Source of the DNA: Siniperca chuatsi
Lineage: Eukaryota; Chordata; Actinopteri; Centrarchiformes; Sinipercidae
Reading direction: 5' to 3'
Length of the DNA: 64,000 bases
Assembly (NCBI RefSeq): GCF_020085105.1
Contig: NC_058042.1
Span: 19,215,001-19,279,000 of the forward strand
Shown here: piece by piece, positions 49,520 through 62,314 of the stretch
Position numbering within the stretch: position 1 is the stretch's first letter
Layout: every line of letters begins with the position of its first letter
Program-made: the position numbers and the translations under genes
Notes under the pieces: generated by a model
What the model saw: the letters and a program-made list of their open reading frames with translations, nothing else
What the model was told of the DNA's origin: nothing
The model's database searches: none

Positions 49520-50580
49520 CTACAAATGGACAAAAGGGAGGAGAATGGGAAAGAATGAATAAATCAATACTGCATTCAGATGAAAGAATAAACAAAAACT
49601 TGAGTCATGAGGACTTGAGACAAATATATGTGAACAGGGTAAGGGGCATAGCTGTTTCTTGGACATAGAGACAGTCAGGGCAGAGTGTGGTGCTGGTATC
49701 TGTTTGTGACAGCTGGGGCGGATGGGGATTTGTGGTGTGAGGGGCAGAGGGGCTTTGGTTGTATGGCTTAGGGTCAGAGGTGAGAGGTTAAGAGGGCAGG
49801 TCACCCTTCCTTTGCTCAAAGAGCTTCTGTCTGGCTGTGAGTCTGCCAGAGGTCCATGGTCATAGAGTTAACACAACACCTATGCTGAGCGTGCTCCAAC
49901 ACTACCAGGGTGACTTTATTTCTTGGTGGAAGCATATTAAAGTGCCATATATCTTAACAAATTCGGCACCCACACATCCAGTGCTCTCCCCATCAAAATG
50001 TAACAAATTAGCCACTCACACAACTGTCACTTAACAAAAAGTGTCCCATTCATATTGCACTTGATCCAATTAATGCTGCCAGGGAAGAGCTACTAAGACC
50101 CTTCTCTAATAAGGAAGAGAATTATACCAACACTGACACTGTAAGACAAAATAAACTGCCATGTTTCAGCTGGATATTTCTGAATTTAGACAATGAGTTT
50201 TTGAATGCATTTTGGGATTTCTTGAATCAAAGGTTCTCAGACTTACAGTGCATAAAAAAATTGCATAAACTTTCAGCTCAACCCAAAAAGAAAAGTTAAT
50301 ACTACATTGTAAAGAGATGAAGTCTTCGCCTAACAGCAACAGTGAAAAGGGTGATTTTTTTGTGTCATGTCTCTTTCTAGCCTCAGATTTATAAGAACTC
50401 TGTGGTGGTTAGAGTGGGAGAGAGGGTGAAGGGGGTTGAGACGGCTGTCCCTTTCCTTCCTGTGTATGGGTGTGTGTATGTGTTGAAAGGTGACACCGTG
50501 TTGACAGCCCATTGGTCAGTGGAATCCCTAAATGCCATGACAGCGTGTGATGGCCCTACAGTAAGTGCTCGGGCAAAACA

Positions 50581-50581
<1 letters not shown>

Positions 50582-50624
<43 letters not shown>
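50582..50624. repeat. (AC)n microsatellite
   Basis: About 21 uninterrupted units, upstream of the first visible gse1 exon. Confidence 0.93.
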
Positions 50625-50629
<5 letters not shown>

Positions 50630-51522
50630 ATTGAGGGTGGCTAAGAGGACAGTGTAAATTCAGACTAAGATAGATTGTATGTGGAATTAACCTTAACATC
50701 AACACACACAAGCTGGTGACCGTTCAGAATCTTCTTTAAATCAACATTCAAAGTAAACTTCTAGCTAACACAACGACTTCTAAGACAAAGACATACTCAC
50801 TGAAATAAAAGCTGCTTACTAACAGTATATCAATAGCACAATTAGATAAGTAGGAGTTATATCAGGGTTTACCCCAGAGGCTGAGAGGGCTATAAAAAGA
50901 TCATATTCCCTCCTGAGAGGAGAGCAGAGACACAGCATCCTGTGTTTTGTGTGTGTGTGCGCGCGTGTGTGCATGTGTGTTTGAGTGGACACACAGCAGC
51001 AAGTCAGGCATGAGAGAGTGAATAACATTCCCAACACCTCTAGAGTTGTCCTGCCTGTAACCTCCCAGTTACCCAGTGCACTCCGAACGAACCCAGCACA
51101 CAATTAATAATGGAATCAACAATGACCAACACACACTGCGTCATTGAGAGATTAGCAAACAAGCAAAAAGATACACCAACTGCCCAGTCTAGTAACGTGA
51201 CTTTGTCAAGACACTAGAGTAATGCTCCTCCCTCCCTCTTCAGAGTTAGTCAGAAAAAGTCTGAGAAGGGAGTAAAAGAAATACACGAGGAACTTTTTGC
51301 AAAAACTAACTATACTATAGAGACAGAGTACACTGTATTTAAAGCCCGTATCAACCACACACATAAAACCACAGTACAAACAGACACACATGCGAGTAAC
51401 AGTGAAAGAAGGGACAGACAAGCACATAGCTTGACAAATACACACAGAGGCACATTTCCGGAGGTCTGGCAGTGGTTCATGATCCCCCCTCATAGATTAA
51501 AAGCGTGGCCGAAGCTCCTTAC

Positions 51523-51578
51523 TGCACAAAGGAGTAGAGCCGCCTGGATCCCCCATGGCTGCATCTTCACGTTGAGCC
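51523..51578 (-). other. gse1: Candidate alternative gse1 5' exon with uORF
   Basis: On the minus strand an ATG at about 51564 opens MQPWGIQAALLLCA and runs directly into a donor (GCA/gtaagg, exon end 51523). Spliced to the exon starting at 49519 it would be out of frame for GSE1. Its stop TGA would overlap the main start as ATGA. It could therefore be a 5' UTR exon carrying a short upstream frame. Evidence is only the donor, the GC-rich setting just upstream and the fit to the acceptor phase; no homology supports it. Confidence 0.22.
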
Positions 51579-51779
51579 CAGCCCAGCACACACCGGCAGC
51601 CACCGAGGGGACACACACCATCTTCCTGCTACCCTCTTTCTTGCTCTCCGTCTATCTAGCTCCTCACACCCGTCCACCCTCTCTCCCTCCCTGCCTTCCT
51701 GTCTCTCGTGCTGCCGCTCACAAAGACCGTTTAGAGCTTATCTAACAAAGCAACACACCACACACGCTGCCTATCTCTC

Positions 51780-52080
51780 CCCTCCTTGCTCTAGCTCTCT
51801 CTCTCTCTAAGTGAGAAAACAGAAATTCTTAACCCAGCAGCTGCTGCTGCGATGTCACATGACCCCCCCCCCCCCTTCTCACACTCTCCCTCACTCCTCC
51901 TCCTCCTCCCCTCGCAACCTATAATTCCTCAGCCATTTGTAGATAACAGACACAGGCATGCATGCCCTGCCAAGGCGAGCTGTAGGAGGGGGAGGGGAGA
52001 GGAGCTGAGGAGGAGGGGAGGGTCCTCAGCCGGGGACCACATCTGACCACATTGCTGGAGGAGCGTCAGGCAGTGTGTAT
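51780..52080 (-). promoter_or_regulatory. gse1: Possible internal or alternative gse1 promoter
   Basis: A GC-richer island inside otherwise CA-rich, AT-leaning DNA, with gctgctgctgcgatgtcac, a 13-base C run at 51863-51875, repeated ctcctcctcctcc and ggggaggggagaggagc. Such Sp1/KLF-type G-rich sequence is common at TATA-less vertebrate promoters. It lies just upstream of the candidate 5' exon on the gse1 strand. Confidence 0.25.
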
Positions 52081-52278
52081 GTGTGCATGTATATAGATAT
52101 ATAGATGGATTAGGGGGGGTTTAAATATGTGAAGCACCCTTGCCTTCTTGAGACAGAAAGACAGAGAAGAAGAGCAGAAAGAAAGAGAGAAGGAAAGAGA
52201 AAGAAAGAAGACATGTCCTGGCCTGTGTCAAGCCCTACAGCATAAGAGAGGAAACCTTTTGTGTTAGAATATCTGCCT

Positions 52279-52325
52279 CAATTCAATTTGCTTTATTAGC
52301 ATAATTGTTCTGTAACAACTGAAAA
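52279..52325 (-). repeat. Possible retroposon 3'-tail remnant
   Basis: ctcaattcaatttgctttat is the reverse of an ataaag...aaattgaattgag tail, similar to the terminal aattgaattgaa of the element at about 62.3 kb. Short and uncertain. Confidence 0.3.
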
Positions 52326-52469
52326 TGCTTATCAAGAAAAATAAAAAGGCAAAGAAAGAGAATTACATCCCAAACAAAAAAGTAATGAAATCCATTCTCT
52401 CGAAATCTACCATTACCATTTCACACAAACAAGGAAGTCATACCAAAAATGTGGACGTGCAAACCTTAC

Positions 52470-52472
<3 letters not shown>

Positions 52473-52512
<40 letters not shown>
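52473..52512. repeat. (AC)n microsatellite
   Basis: About 20 uninterrupted AC units in the gse1 upstream region. Confidence 0.93.
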
Positions 52513-52514
<2 letters not shown>

Positions 52515-55500
52515 CAATTACGAGGGGTAGTTATTATCAGGGTGGAGGAGACTAATGCGTAATAGTGGTAGGGGGTGGAGGACTCAAGAAAAGAGTAAAA
52601 GCGTGGGTTTGACTTCCCCTCCGTCCATCCTGCTGTCATTGCAGGGGTGTGAATGAGTCGTTTCTTTAGTCATTTCCTCCTTCCGTCACTCGCTACTTTT
52701 CTCACAACGACGAGGGAGCGAGAGCAATGACAGGGAGAGAGATTATCTTAGGGGTAAAGCTACACGGTGGTCAGCATTGTGCCAAAGGCCACCTCTCGAC
52801 AAAGCTCCTTTCTGTTCCTCAGGCCACGGTCTGTCTCCCCTGAGAAAACACAGGGCCACCAAACTCTCCTCTGTCTTTCTCGTCCACCCCTTTCCTGTCA
52901 AGCACCGCAAAGATAACCCTGCTGGTTTTTGAGAAGTGTCTCTCTTTGCTGCCTGTGTAACTTCCCAACTTCCCTGGTTTGAGTCTGGCTTTGTTGCATG
53001 TCATCTGCATCTCCCCCATCTCTCTCCATTGTCTCTTCAAAAGAGAAGTACATCTTTACGAGAAATCAGCAAGACCAGAACAACTGAAAGCTCCTAAACA
53101 GGGAGAGGCATATTCACATTTAACCAATATATTAGGAATAAAATGGTTACTAAAACACTTACTACTTCAAGACACTAACGATTAAAACACAGCACAATAT
53201 GAGCACAATATGTGGGTGTACATGGTCAGACAAGAGAGAGCTTTCTCTACTCTCTGTTTCCACTCTTTCTTTCTAAACCAGAAAACACAAGCAACGCAAA
53301 TCAAGGCTCTTTTCACAGTAAGTAAAGATAAATCACATGATCTAAGCAACCCAGGATGAGTAATGTCTTTTAACTTCCAGATAAGTGAGCTTGCCTCCAC
53401 CTCTTAACATCACTCAGTTTCAACACACTTGCTCAGTATGTTAGGCAGTCTCTCTACATTCTTCAGAGATCCAGCAGATGGCATTGTCTCCCAGTTAATC
53501 AGAGGGAGTCCTCTGTAAATGAAAATGCATATGTCACAGCCCTTTAATCCAGTGACTCACAAGAGAAAAATAGATTTTAAATGATATTGCTGTGGATTAT
53601 TATGAAAAAGACAAGGGCTGCATCCACTAGCAAGGTTTAGGACCTTAATGCAAAGGTCTTAGTAGAGATGAATAAATTCGATCTCTAGCAAAAGTTTAAC
53701 ATTTTTGCTTACAACCCAAGGGTTAAAGGAGTCTGTTACACACCAAGCTTCCTGATGCAATTAACCCTTTGAATTCTGTTACGCCCTAAGGGAAAACAAA
53801 ACAAAGCCCTGGGAAAAAAAGGAATGTAGATTACAACAAACCACACACAAACACGATCCCGCCCATACACACACACAGAGCAGATTGACTGCTAAATGGC
53901 ATACAGTAAACACACAGTTTTAACACCCTGCTGGGAGTAAAGCCGATCACTAACTCCCATTGTCAAACAAACACACACACAAACACACAGTTCCACCCTT
54001 TTGATGGTTGGAATGCAGATTACTCGTTCTCTCACATGCACTCACACACGCATGCACGCATATAAAGTAAATCCTCTTGGCTCCTGTATGCCCTGGCCAG
54101 TGGAGAGATAATGCAGTGGCAACTCTAGCGAGTGGTTAATCTTTAACCAGGAAGGGATTTGCCTATCAGCTCGTTAAAACTAGCTGGGCAGTGCTGCTGG
54201 ACAATCTATCTGATCCAGCCACCAACCTGGCTCGGCTAAGTCCAACGCAGCATGGACTGAAACTGTACTGCCTCCAACTAACTGTGTATCCATGCTTTAC
54301 TTCACTGGGGAAGCAGATGCCTCTTTTCCAGTGGCTTGGTGTAGCACACTTTAGCCATGCCACAATATTGTGGTTCTGCTTAGGAACAGAGCCAAACGGG
54401 TCAGTGCCTGCCCTCAAATGAGCAATAAAGATGTCATCGCAATAAACTGGTTGGCTCAACATGTGTGGTCAGACAAGTGACTAAAGCACTTCTAAAAGCA
54501 TTTCTAAAAATCTTGCTGTGCTCAGCTTTGAATACTTTTGTAGCTCTGGTGTAACATCGCCTCTGTGGTTTGGTGTTTTGTTCTACTCCTACATTCCTGT
54601 TCTTACTTTCTTCTAACAAATAGCACCCTCACTGTTTTCTGATAATGCCTTCCTTGCTGTATTTGCTAATACAAAAGAAACATTTACTGCTCCTTTACAT
54701 TAAACCATTTTCACTGGCAACCTACTGAAAGGCTTTTATTGTGAAGCAGCTACAGGAAGTTTAGCCCAATTTGTTATTATGATTAGCAAACGATTGATAA
54801 CTAAAATTGGTCTATGGACATTTTTTGGTGCTTTTTTGTCAGCAGATCAGTTTTAAATACTGCAGGGAGGAATAGTAAACAATATGTGGCCATAGTGAAC
54901 TGGTTAGTTGAAGAGCTGCATGCATGTATCATGCATTTGCTGCAGAGTTTGTGTGGACCTGCAAGCCTCCAACACATCAAGATATCAAGATAAACAACAC
55001 CTTTTCCCATGCCATCTTGTTGTAGATAAGTGGAAATCCCCTTATTGCTGAGATCATGAACTCTGATTACAGTTGCTCATCGTAGCACAGAGCAGGTATT
55101 CAAAAATGGAGGCATCACTCAGTGGGACAGCATACTTCAACCAAAGGACACAGGTTAAACTATCCACAATGCTGAAAAGATTTAGAGTTAGTTGCTCAGC
55201 CACTGATACAGGAGGGATTTAGAGTCAGTTTGATGAGTACATGCTAGCTGGATGAAGGTGTGCTGAGGGGATGAAAAGGATGGGAGGAGGGTATGACCAA
55301 AGAGAGTCTGACCAAAGACAGATAGAAATGAAAAAATGAGTGTGCCTAAAATACCAGTGATGCAGCAATGTGGATGAAAGCAACCTTGCAAAACAGGATG
55401 TAATATGGGCATAATAGCCACAATAACAGCCACATTGTTGAGTGCCTCAACCTAAAGTTAGCTTAAGAAATGACACCTAGTATAACTGACTGAATGACAA

Positions 55501-55786
55501 CAGGAAACATAACTGTGGCTGAGAAAATCAACACTTCAAGTGATATATATATATTTATAACTAGCACTCATGTACTGTAACCGTAAGCAGCTTTTGAAGT
55601 TGTGATAAAAGAACAAACAACTGATCTTTAAGATGGACATGCAGGCATTCCAAAAAACAAAGCAAAGTTAGTTCATGTAGGTTGAACAACAGAGCAGGAA
55701 CCCAACCTCAAGAGCGGCTGTAAATGCTTATAAACTGTACAAATAGATGTATGTCGTGATCTCTGTCCTGAACACACATAAACCTG

Positions 55787-55956
55787 CACACACACACACA
55801 CACACACACACGCACAGTATCCAGGAACATAGCAGGATAAACCTGCTCTGGTAGTTCCAGGTTTGTTTGACTTCTGAGATGAGATGTCAGAGCAATATAC
55901 CCTCAGGCACTTTAGAATGGATGTGTGTGCGCGCGTGTGTGTGTGTGTGTGTGTTT
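55787..55956. repeat. Paired (CA)n and (GT)n tracts
   Basis: (CA)n at about 55787-55812 and (GT)n with gcgcgc at about 55920-55956, roughly 110 bases apart and complementary in sense, so the strand could fold back on itself. Confidence 0.8.
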
Positions 55957-56809
55957 GCACATGCACGCATGTGAATGCCTGTCTGTGCGCATGCGTGCCA
56001 TCTCTTTTACTCCATACCAAAGAGGCAACCCTAATATCAGAGAAATCCTGAAACAGCAGCACTGTGGCTGCAGAGCAGCAGAATCAAAGGCGACAAATCC
56101 ACTGGAGAATGAGAGTGAGAAAAGAAGGAGGGGAAAAGAGAAAGGAGACAAAGAGACAAAAAGAAACAAGGGATGGGGGGACGAGAGAGAGAGAGCAAGA
56201 GATCAATCAAGAAGCCGTAAGAGAGAGACAGTGAGTATTGCCTGTGTCTGAGCTTTCATTATCCAGCAGGCCTCCATTATGGAGCTACAGCAGAGAACAG
56301 AGTACATCTCCCTCTGACCTGGCTCACTGTTACTGTCTTGAACACATACACACACACATATGCACACACACACACCTCTGTGAAATGAGCAAAGAGAGCA
56401 GTCTTCCTGTCTTTTACCTTGTGTGGCTTTAAATGATACGCCCGTGTATGTGAGTGTGCATGTGTGCACACACCTTATTATTCATCCCTCACCTCCTACT
56501 TCTCTTCCTCTCCTCCACTCACTCTGTATTCACCCCCCTCCCAAACTGCCTGCCTGCCAGCAGCTTGCAACAAAAACACAGAGATTTCAAAAGACCAGCC
56601 GGCATCTCTCTCCCTCTCTTCACCTTCCTCTCTTTTATTCTCCAACACACACAGCCACAGAGAAACAGATTGTGTCTTGAGGGTAGGCACGAGCTGAGAT
56701 GATTTTCTCTCCTCTCCTCCTCCCTGCATCCGACTCACCCACCCCAACAGCGCCATTTCCTCTGTCTGTTAATTACATAGCGGCTGTGGCAGGGGTTGCT
56801 GGGGTTGTT

Positions 56810-56810
<1 letters not shown>

Positions 56811-56848
<38 letters not shown>
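56811..56848. repeat. (GT)n microsatellite
   Basis: About 19 uninterrupted GT units. Confidence 0.93.
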
Positions 56849-56851
<3 letters not shown>

Positions 56852-57800
56852 CATGTCATCTGACGAGTGTGTGGCCGTGTTCCCTGAGACACCAGCGTGG
56901 GCGTATGACAGAACAGTCTGGTTACGCTTCACAACGCTGCTTGGAGAGTGTGAGAGCGTGCACACACATGCAGAGACACACATACACACACACATTCAGT
57001 CACACAAACACACATAAGAGCCTTTGGTCTGTGTCTCTGGCTCTTTGTGGTCCATGCCCCAGGAGTCAAGCTGTTGTCTGTATGTCTGTGCCCTCTGTAG
57101 CCTCTCGCTGAGGGGGACACAGCCCTGATGAGAGTGCCAGCTTCAGCTACAGCTGTTCAACTGAGAGAGGAGGTAGAGAGTCAGCTCTGACTCACCATCG
57201 TCATCATCATCACCAGGTCCTGTTGACTTTCTCTTTTAAATCAACCTCACCTGCTACAGAGAGACAGGAACTGGTGACAGTGTTGCTCTTCCCAGCAAGA
57301 CAGTGAGATATGATATCTCAGATGCAGATCTCACATGAACTCAAAACACAAATAGAAGCAAACACGTATAAAGGGAGGACCTGCCATGAAGCTTATCATG
57401 GTCTCTGCACCTGTGATCTTCAGTGCATCTCTAGCCACACATGCACACATACACAGACAGCCCACATGTTCTACAGACCTGGATGAATTGTATTGTTCTG
57501 TACTGTAAAGCTCTCAGTGCCTGGGGACATCACTGCATGTAACATATTTCAGTAATATCATCATCTTTCAACTTTCTCCCTTCATCTCTCACTCTCTTTC
57601 TCTCCTTCCACAAGCCTCCTTGGGAGATGAGCGCTGTTTTTGCTGGCTCCACTACATACACTCCTCACTTCATCCTCTGTTCAACCTCTTTCTCCCCTCT
57701 ATTCTCTCTCTTTCTCTGTGATGTATTCTGCTGGTTTGTGGTTGCCTAATTAGCACTCCAAGTGCTCTGCATGGGCCCTGACTCCCAAGCGGCTCCACCG

Positions 57801-57807
57801 CGCACAC

Positions 57808-57850
<43 letters not shown>
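57801..57850. repeat. (CA)n microsatellite
   Basis: About 24 CA units with one early cg interruption, followed by gacagacaca. Confidence 0.93.
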
Positions 57851-57854
<4 letters not shown>

Positions 57855-58356
57855 GACACATACACAGCACCCACTTGACTTTCCATAGCAGGGTCTGGTT
57901 GCTGAGAGTTGCCCTGTTGTAATCTTGTAATTGGTATAATTGGTGTGTGATCCTGCTTGTACATGTGTGTGCGTGTCTGAATATGTGGATGTTGTATGGT
58001 CTGATGAGTGAACCTCTTTCCTCTAGGCGAGTAGGAGGCAACCTGCTGTCGCCATGGTCACACATCTCAGTGAATAGCCACAAACACAAGGTTTCTATTG
58101 GCCAGAGAGCTGAGACATGTGGTCTCCTTCATTCTTTCAAGTATTTGAATAGAAACTCATCGAAAAGTTTTATTATTCTACAACATTTGAGTAGGATTAC
58201 AATCAATTTTAGCATTGGTATAGTTTGGTTGTTAGCTGGACCAGTGGAATGTGTGCAACCTTTCAAAATCAGGCCTACAATGAATGTGCTCTGTGCTGAA
58301 AAATGAATGACCCATTCTTTCAAAAGCACGAGGTTCCACATGACCTCGGCTTAAGG

Positions 58357-58636
58357 TAGAGCTGAAACGATGAGTCGATTAATTGATCAACAGAAAGATA
58401 ACTGGCAACTATTTTGATAATTGATTAATCGTTTCAGTCATTTATCAAGCAAAAATAGAATACCTTTGGCTTTTGGACTTTTGGTTAGACAAAAGACGAA
58501 GATGTCACCCTGGGCGCTGGCAAGTTGTGATTGGCCTTTTTTCACTGTTTTTTGACATTTCATAGACCAAAAGATTAATCAAAAAAATATTTGGTAGATG
58601 AATTGATAATGAAAATAACCATTAGCTGCAGCACTA
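58357..58636 (-). mobile_element. hAT-like MITE, family 1 (copy F)
   Basis: A full-length copy from tagagctgaaacgatgag to ccattagctgcagcacta, about 280 bp. Internal markers are caccctgggcgctggcaagt and tgtgattggccttttttcac. The flanks cttaagg and cttaaaa are partly alike, suggesting a decayed duplication. Same orientation as copies B and C. Confidence 0.8.
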
Positions 58637-60335
58637 CTTAAAAAGGCCAGTATTCACATTGAACATCCACTCCCAAAGAACAGCATGAGAGTCAATTTCC
58701 AAAACACAAATATTTAGATTTTTTTTTTTAATGCTATGTCAGTCATACAATAGCTTTCATCGGGTTGATGTCAAACTGAGTTAAGAAACAACACATATGG
58801 AAAGATGTGAAATGAGATATAAACAGACTTTTGTTTTTAAATGAACAGTTCCCAAAATGGATACCCTTTAGTAATGCAAATACCAGCCAGATAAAAAAGT
58901 CTAGCTGGCAACTAGGTCTTCTGGTGAGAGCACGTTTAACACAGCAACTGTGGCCTCCACCAACACAGGCATGCAGCTCTGTCCATGAGCTGATTGAAAC
59001 ACTTGGCCACAAAACCCACTGCACTTCTTCAGGCACATATCTGACCTTGCTCTCATACACAAGGAGGCATGCTAACAAACAGACACACACAATATGACAG
59101 TCAGCTGATATAGCAGATATCTCAGAGACAGAGAGAGAGAGAGAAACAGAGGAAACAAGAGAGGCAAATGGACATAGGGGGAAAAAGAGAGATGATGATG
59201 TGATAGTAATAGAAAAGGCCTTTGTTGAAGAGTAGCCTTTAGCACAATGCTGGGTTATACTGTGAGAGTGTGACTGGAGAAAGCACTGAGACAAGACAGA
59301 TAGACACAGGCACACACACTGTATGATACGTGCTGAGGCACACACACCAAAAAATGCTGAATGACAGAGGCCCTATTTGGTGAGGGCAGTAGTTAAGTAT
59401 GGTCAGTATTGAGTGTGTGTATGATTTGCTTATCTACTGCTCTCATGTTGCCTGTGTTGTGTTTGTTTGGCCAATGCTTATCAGGCCCGGGGGTATGACA
59501 ACAACAGCGCAAACATCAGCTACACAAACATACACACACACACTCACATAATCTTAAGATATCTAGAACATGGTTTGGTCTGGTGAATGTAGCAGACTGA
59601 ATTTTTTTGTGTGAATGAAAACGTTTACTTTTTTTCCCACTTCCCCTCAGACAATTTAATCCAAGTTGAAGATTGAGAATACAATAAAGTTAACATTGTG
59701 AAAAAGCTGCTGGTAATTACTCCACTGCTGAGCACTGTGCTGGGTGCTGTAGTCTAAATGAAAATCACACTGGATACGGAAGCAGGGTGTCCAATGCAGT
59801 TCAGAGAATGGGTCTTGAAGCACGGGATTCAAAACCATAAAGAAAGAGCAGCGTGACTCTGCCTAACTCAACTGGCTTGCATTGTGATTCACTTTAATGG
59901 CACACAAGCAAAATGCTCAAGTTTGGCAAATAAAAATACAGAAAAATGATGACACTATATGAGCAAACTGTGGAAACAACAACACAAATGAAGACACAAT
60001 CAAGCTGAGTCAAGACTAAATATAAAGATAAGACGTTAAATAGAGTAAAACAAATGTTAAACTTTAAAAAAAAAAAACACAAACTCCAACTTTCTTCCAT
60101 TTGCCATTTTTGTATGAGCAGCAGAGCAAATCAGGTGACTAGGCACCTGTTAAACGTCTGCTTGCCACACCCATACAAACTCAGATGGAGATAGAGTGAA
60201 CAAGAATACGAAATGCATTCATAAAAACTTCCTCATTCCATGAACTATACTGACCAGGTAGATCTAGATGCAAACTAGGATCTGTTACTGTTTTTACTAC
60301 TTATCTCTAAGTGAGATCTACACAAAGAGTATGAG

Positions 60336-60336
<1 letters not shown>

Positions 60337-60381
<45 letters not shown>
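60337..60381. repeat. (CT)n microsatellite
   Basis: About 22 uninterrupted CT units directly upstream of the retroposon-like segment that starts near 60385. Confidence 0.94.
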
Positions 60382-60384
<3 letters not shown>

Positions 60385-60385
<1 letters not shown>

Positions 60386-60600
60386 TGGGTCTAGTTCTGC
60401 CGATGTTTCTGCCTCTTACAGGAATTTTTTTCTTGCCACTGTCGCCAAATGCTTGCTCATGGTGGGATTTCTTGGGTCTCTATAAATAATATTATAAAGA
60501 CTACGGTCTAGACCTGCTCTATAGGAAAAGTGCAATGAGATAACTTCTGTTATGAATTACCGGTATATAAATTTTGAATTTAATTTAAACTCAATTCTAT
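60385..60600 (+). mobile_element. Non-LTR retroposon 3' tail, copy 1
   Basis: Contains gttctgccgatgtttctgcc, ttcttgccactgtcgccaaa, gcttgctcatggtgggat, the core tacggtctagacctgctc, aaaagtgcaatgagataac, and an AT-rich end. This motif series is a very common teleost 3' tail of a LINE or derived SINE. The core is shared almost base for base with the copy near 62.2 kb. The family name is not assigned. Confidence 0.7.
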
Positions 60601-61969
60601 TATTATTCTATTATTAGAGATCAGTTTGGTGTGATTGGTAACAAGTTCTATTGTATGTACAATTAAGAAAGAAATGTGTGTCACTAATCACACATACACA
60701 CACAAAATACCTGGTGGTGAAAAAATTGAGTATTGTTTAACACAGGGACATGTGTCTACACAGGCCCAGCTTACAGAGCAGGCTAGGCTTGCTCTCACAC
60801 ATGGAAAGTAAACACACGCACACACACACACAAAGTGATAAGCAGCTTTATCAGTGAAATATGGAGCAAAAAGCAATAGGCATGAGAACAAAAGTCACGA
60901 ACCACAGGAAGTTTTTGGTTCTCCGGCTATCTACTTCACAACATCTTCCTCTAGCTGTGAATCTGTCTGTCTGTATGTCCACCCAACTTTCTGTCTCTCT
61001 TCCCTTCATATAAAACCTTTATGACATGTTTGTTCAGCTGTTATCACATTTACAGCTTACCTTTACTAACCGTTTTTACACCCAGCAGGGGATGCTTAGA
61101 CACCCACAATCACTCACATTCTCCATCCCAAAGGGAAAAGCCGTCACACAGGGCCTACCACAACAAAATCTAACAGACGTACCCAGAGTTCTAGCTGGGG
61201 AGACAGAAAAAGAGAGATCAAGAGAGAAGCAGACAGAGTTGAAGAGAGAGGTGGTAGAAGAGATGGAGACATGTCGGCCGAGGAAAACCTTTATTTCCTA
61301 AACATCCTACGGTGGTTTCTCTTCACACAGGCACACCACACAGCAACCCTGCCCTGACACACAAAGAGAGCGGTGTGTACACCCACATTTTCATACCACC
61401 TCAGGACATTGTTATAATGCTAGTCAAATCCAAGCCTCGCCCAGTCAAACACATCCCATTCTCTCTAATAGGGAACTATGTAAACCCATGCAAAGGCTTC
61501 TCTACAGTCTGTGCTATTCAAAGCTATCAGTGGGGGCTGTTGATAAGGAAATGCAAAGTGGGTCACCTTTAACTCCAGGCTCCTTGTGTAAACAGTATGG
61601 GGAGCTGCTTGGGACTCTCCTAATCACTCTCTAAACAGAGCCAGGTGCTGTTGCCACAGACAAACTGTCACCAACACTCTGCTCAACACAGCTGCTGTCT
61701 AGCCCCCAGACACTCGCAGCACTGCAGGCTACCGCAGCATGACAAACAGCACAACGACACCTGAAAAGATGCCAACCTAGTATCGGCGCTATCACAGTAT
61801 AAGGGATCAACAACTTGGAAATGGCAGATCACAAGCAAGAAATTCTGTTCTTCAGAGCAAGATTTGCATAAGTAATTTTACACCATTATTATGTGCTGAA
61901 CCATCAGACACATGTAAGTCTGTGACATGGGAGGACAAATCCACCTATAGCTAACTCACAGTTTTTTAT

Positions 61970-62120
61970 TACTTCTACCAAGGAGGTTGTGTGTTCCAGT
62001 TACTTAGTTTGTCTCCCTGTAAATGGGACCTGACAAAAACTCTCTTTTCAGGAAATTTGGTAGACAGATAAAGAGCACTTCTTTGCATTACAGGAGTGAT
62101 CCAGATCTGAGATTTCTGCC
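61970..62120 (+). repeat. Possible common fish interspersed repeat
   Basis: Ordered motifs ttctaccaaggaggttgtgt, ttagtttgtctccctgta, acaaaaactctcttttcagg, aaatttggtagacag and gtgatccagatctgag match a recurring vertebrate/fish repeat remembered as ccaaggaggtt...aaacttggtgg...gatccgga. Degraded, with no termini seen. Confidence 0.4.
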
Positions 62121-62189
62121 ACTGGACAATCTGATGTTTATTTTCTATAACTACACTATTACTATGACACTCACGCAGACCAGGATGAT

Positions 62190-62314
62190 TCTGAATTGGA
62201 TTTGTTAGGTCTCTGTAATTAATATTATAAAGAGTACGGTCTAGACCTGCTCTTTAGGAAAAGTGCAATGAGATAACTTGGCGCTATATAAATAAAATTC
62301 AATTGAATTGAATC
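62190..62314 (+). mobile_element. Non-LTR retroposon 3' tail, copy 2
   Basis: Has gtctctgtaattaatatta, tacggtctagacctgctc, aaaagtgcaatgagataac, then ggcgctatataaataaaatt and a terminal caattgaattgaat microsatellite. This is the intact end form that copy 1 has lost. Preceding DNA (61970-62120, ccaaggaggttgtgtgttcc ... gatccagatctgagatttc) resembles another common fish repeat. Confidence 0.7.

Noticed and set aside
58743..59345. 200-aa minus-strand open frame
   Set aside because: Reads through CT/CA-rich simple sequence, has Cys/Ser/Leu low-complexity composition, no splice context or family motif, and lies in presumed gse1 intron.
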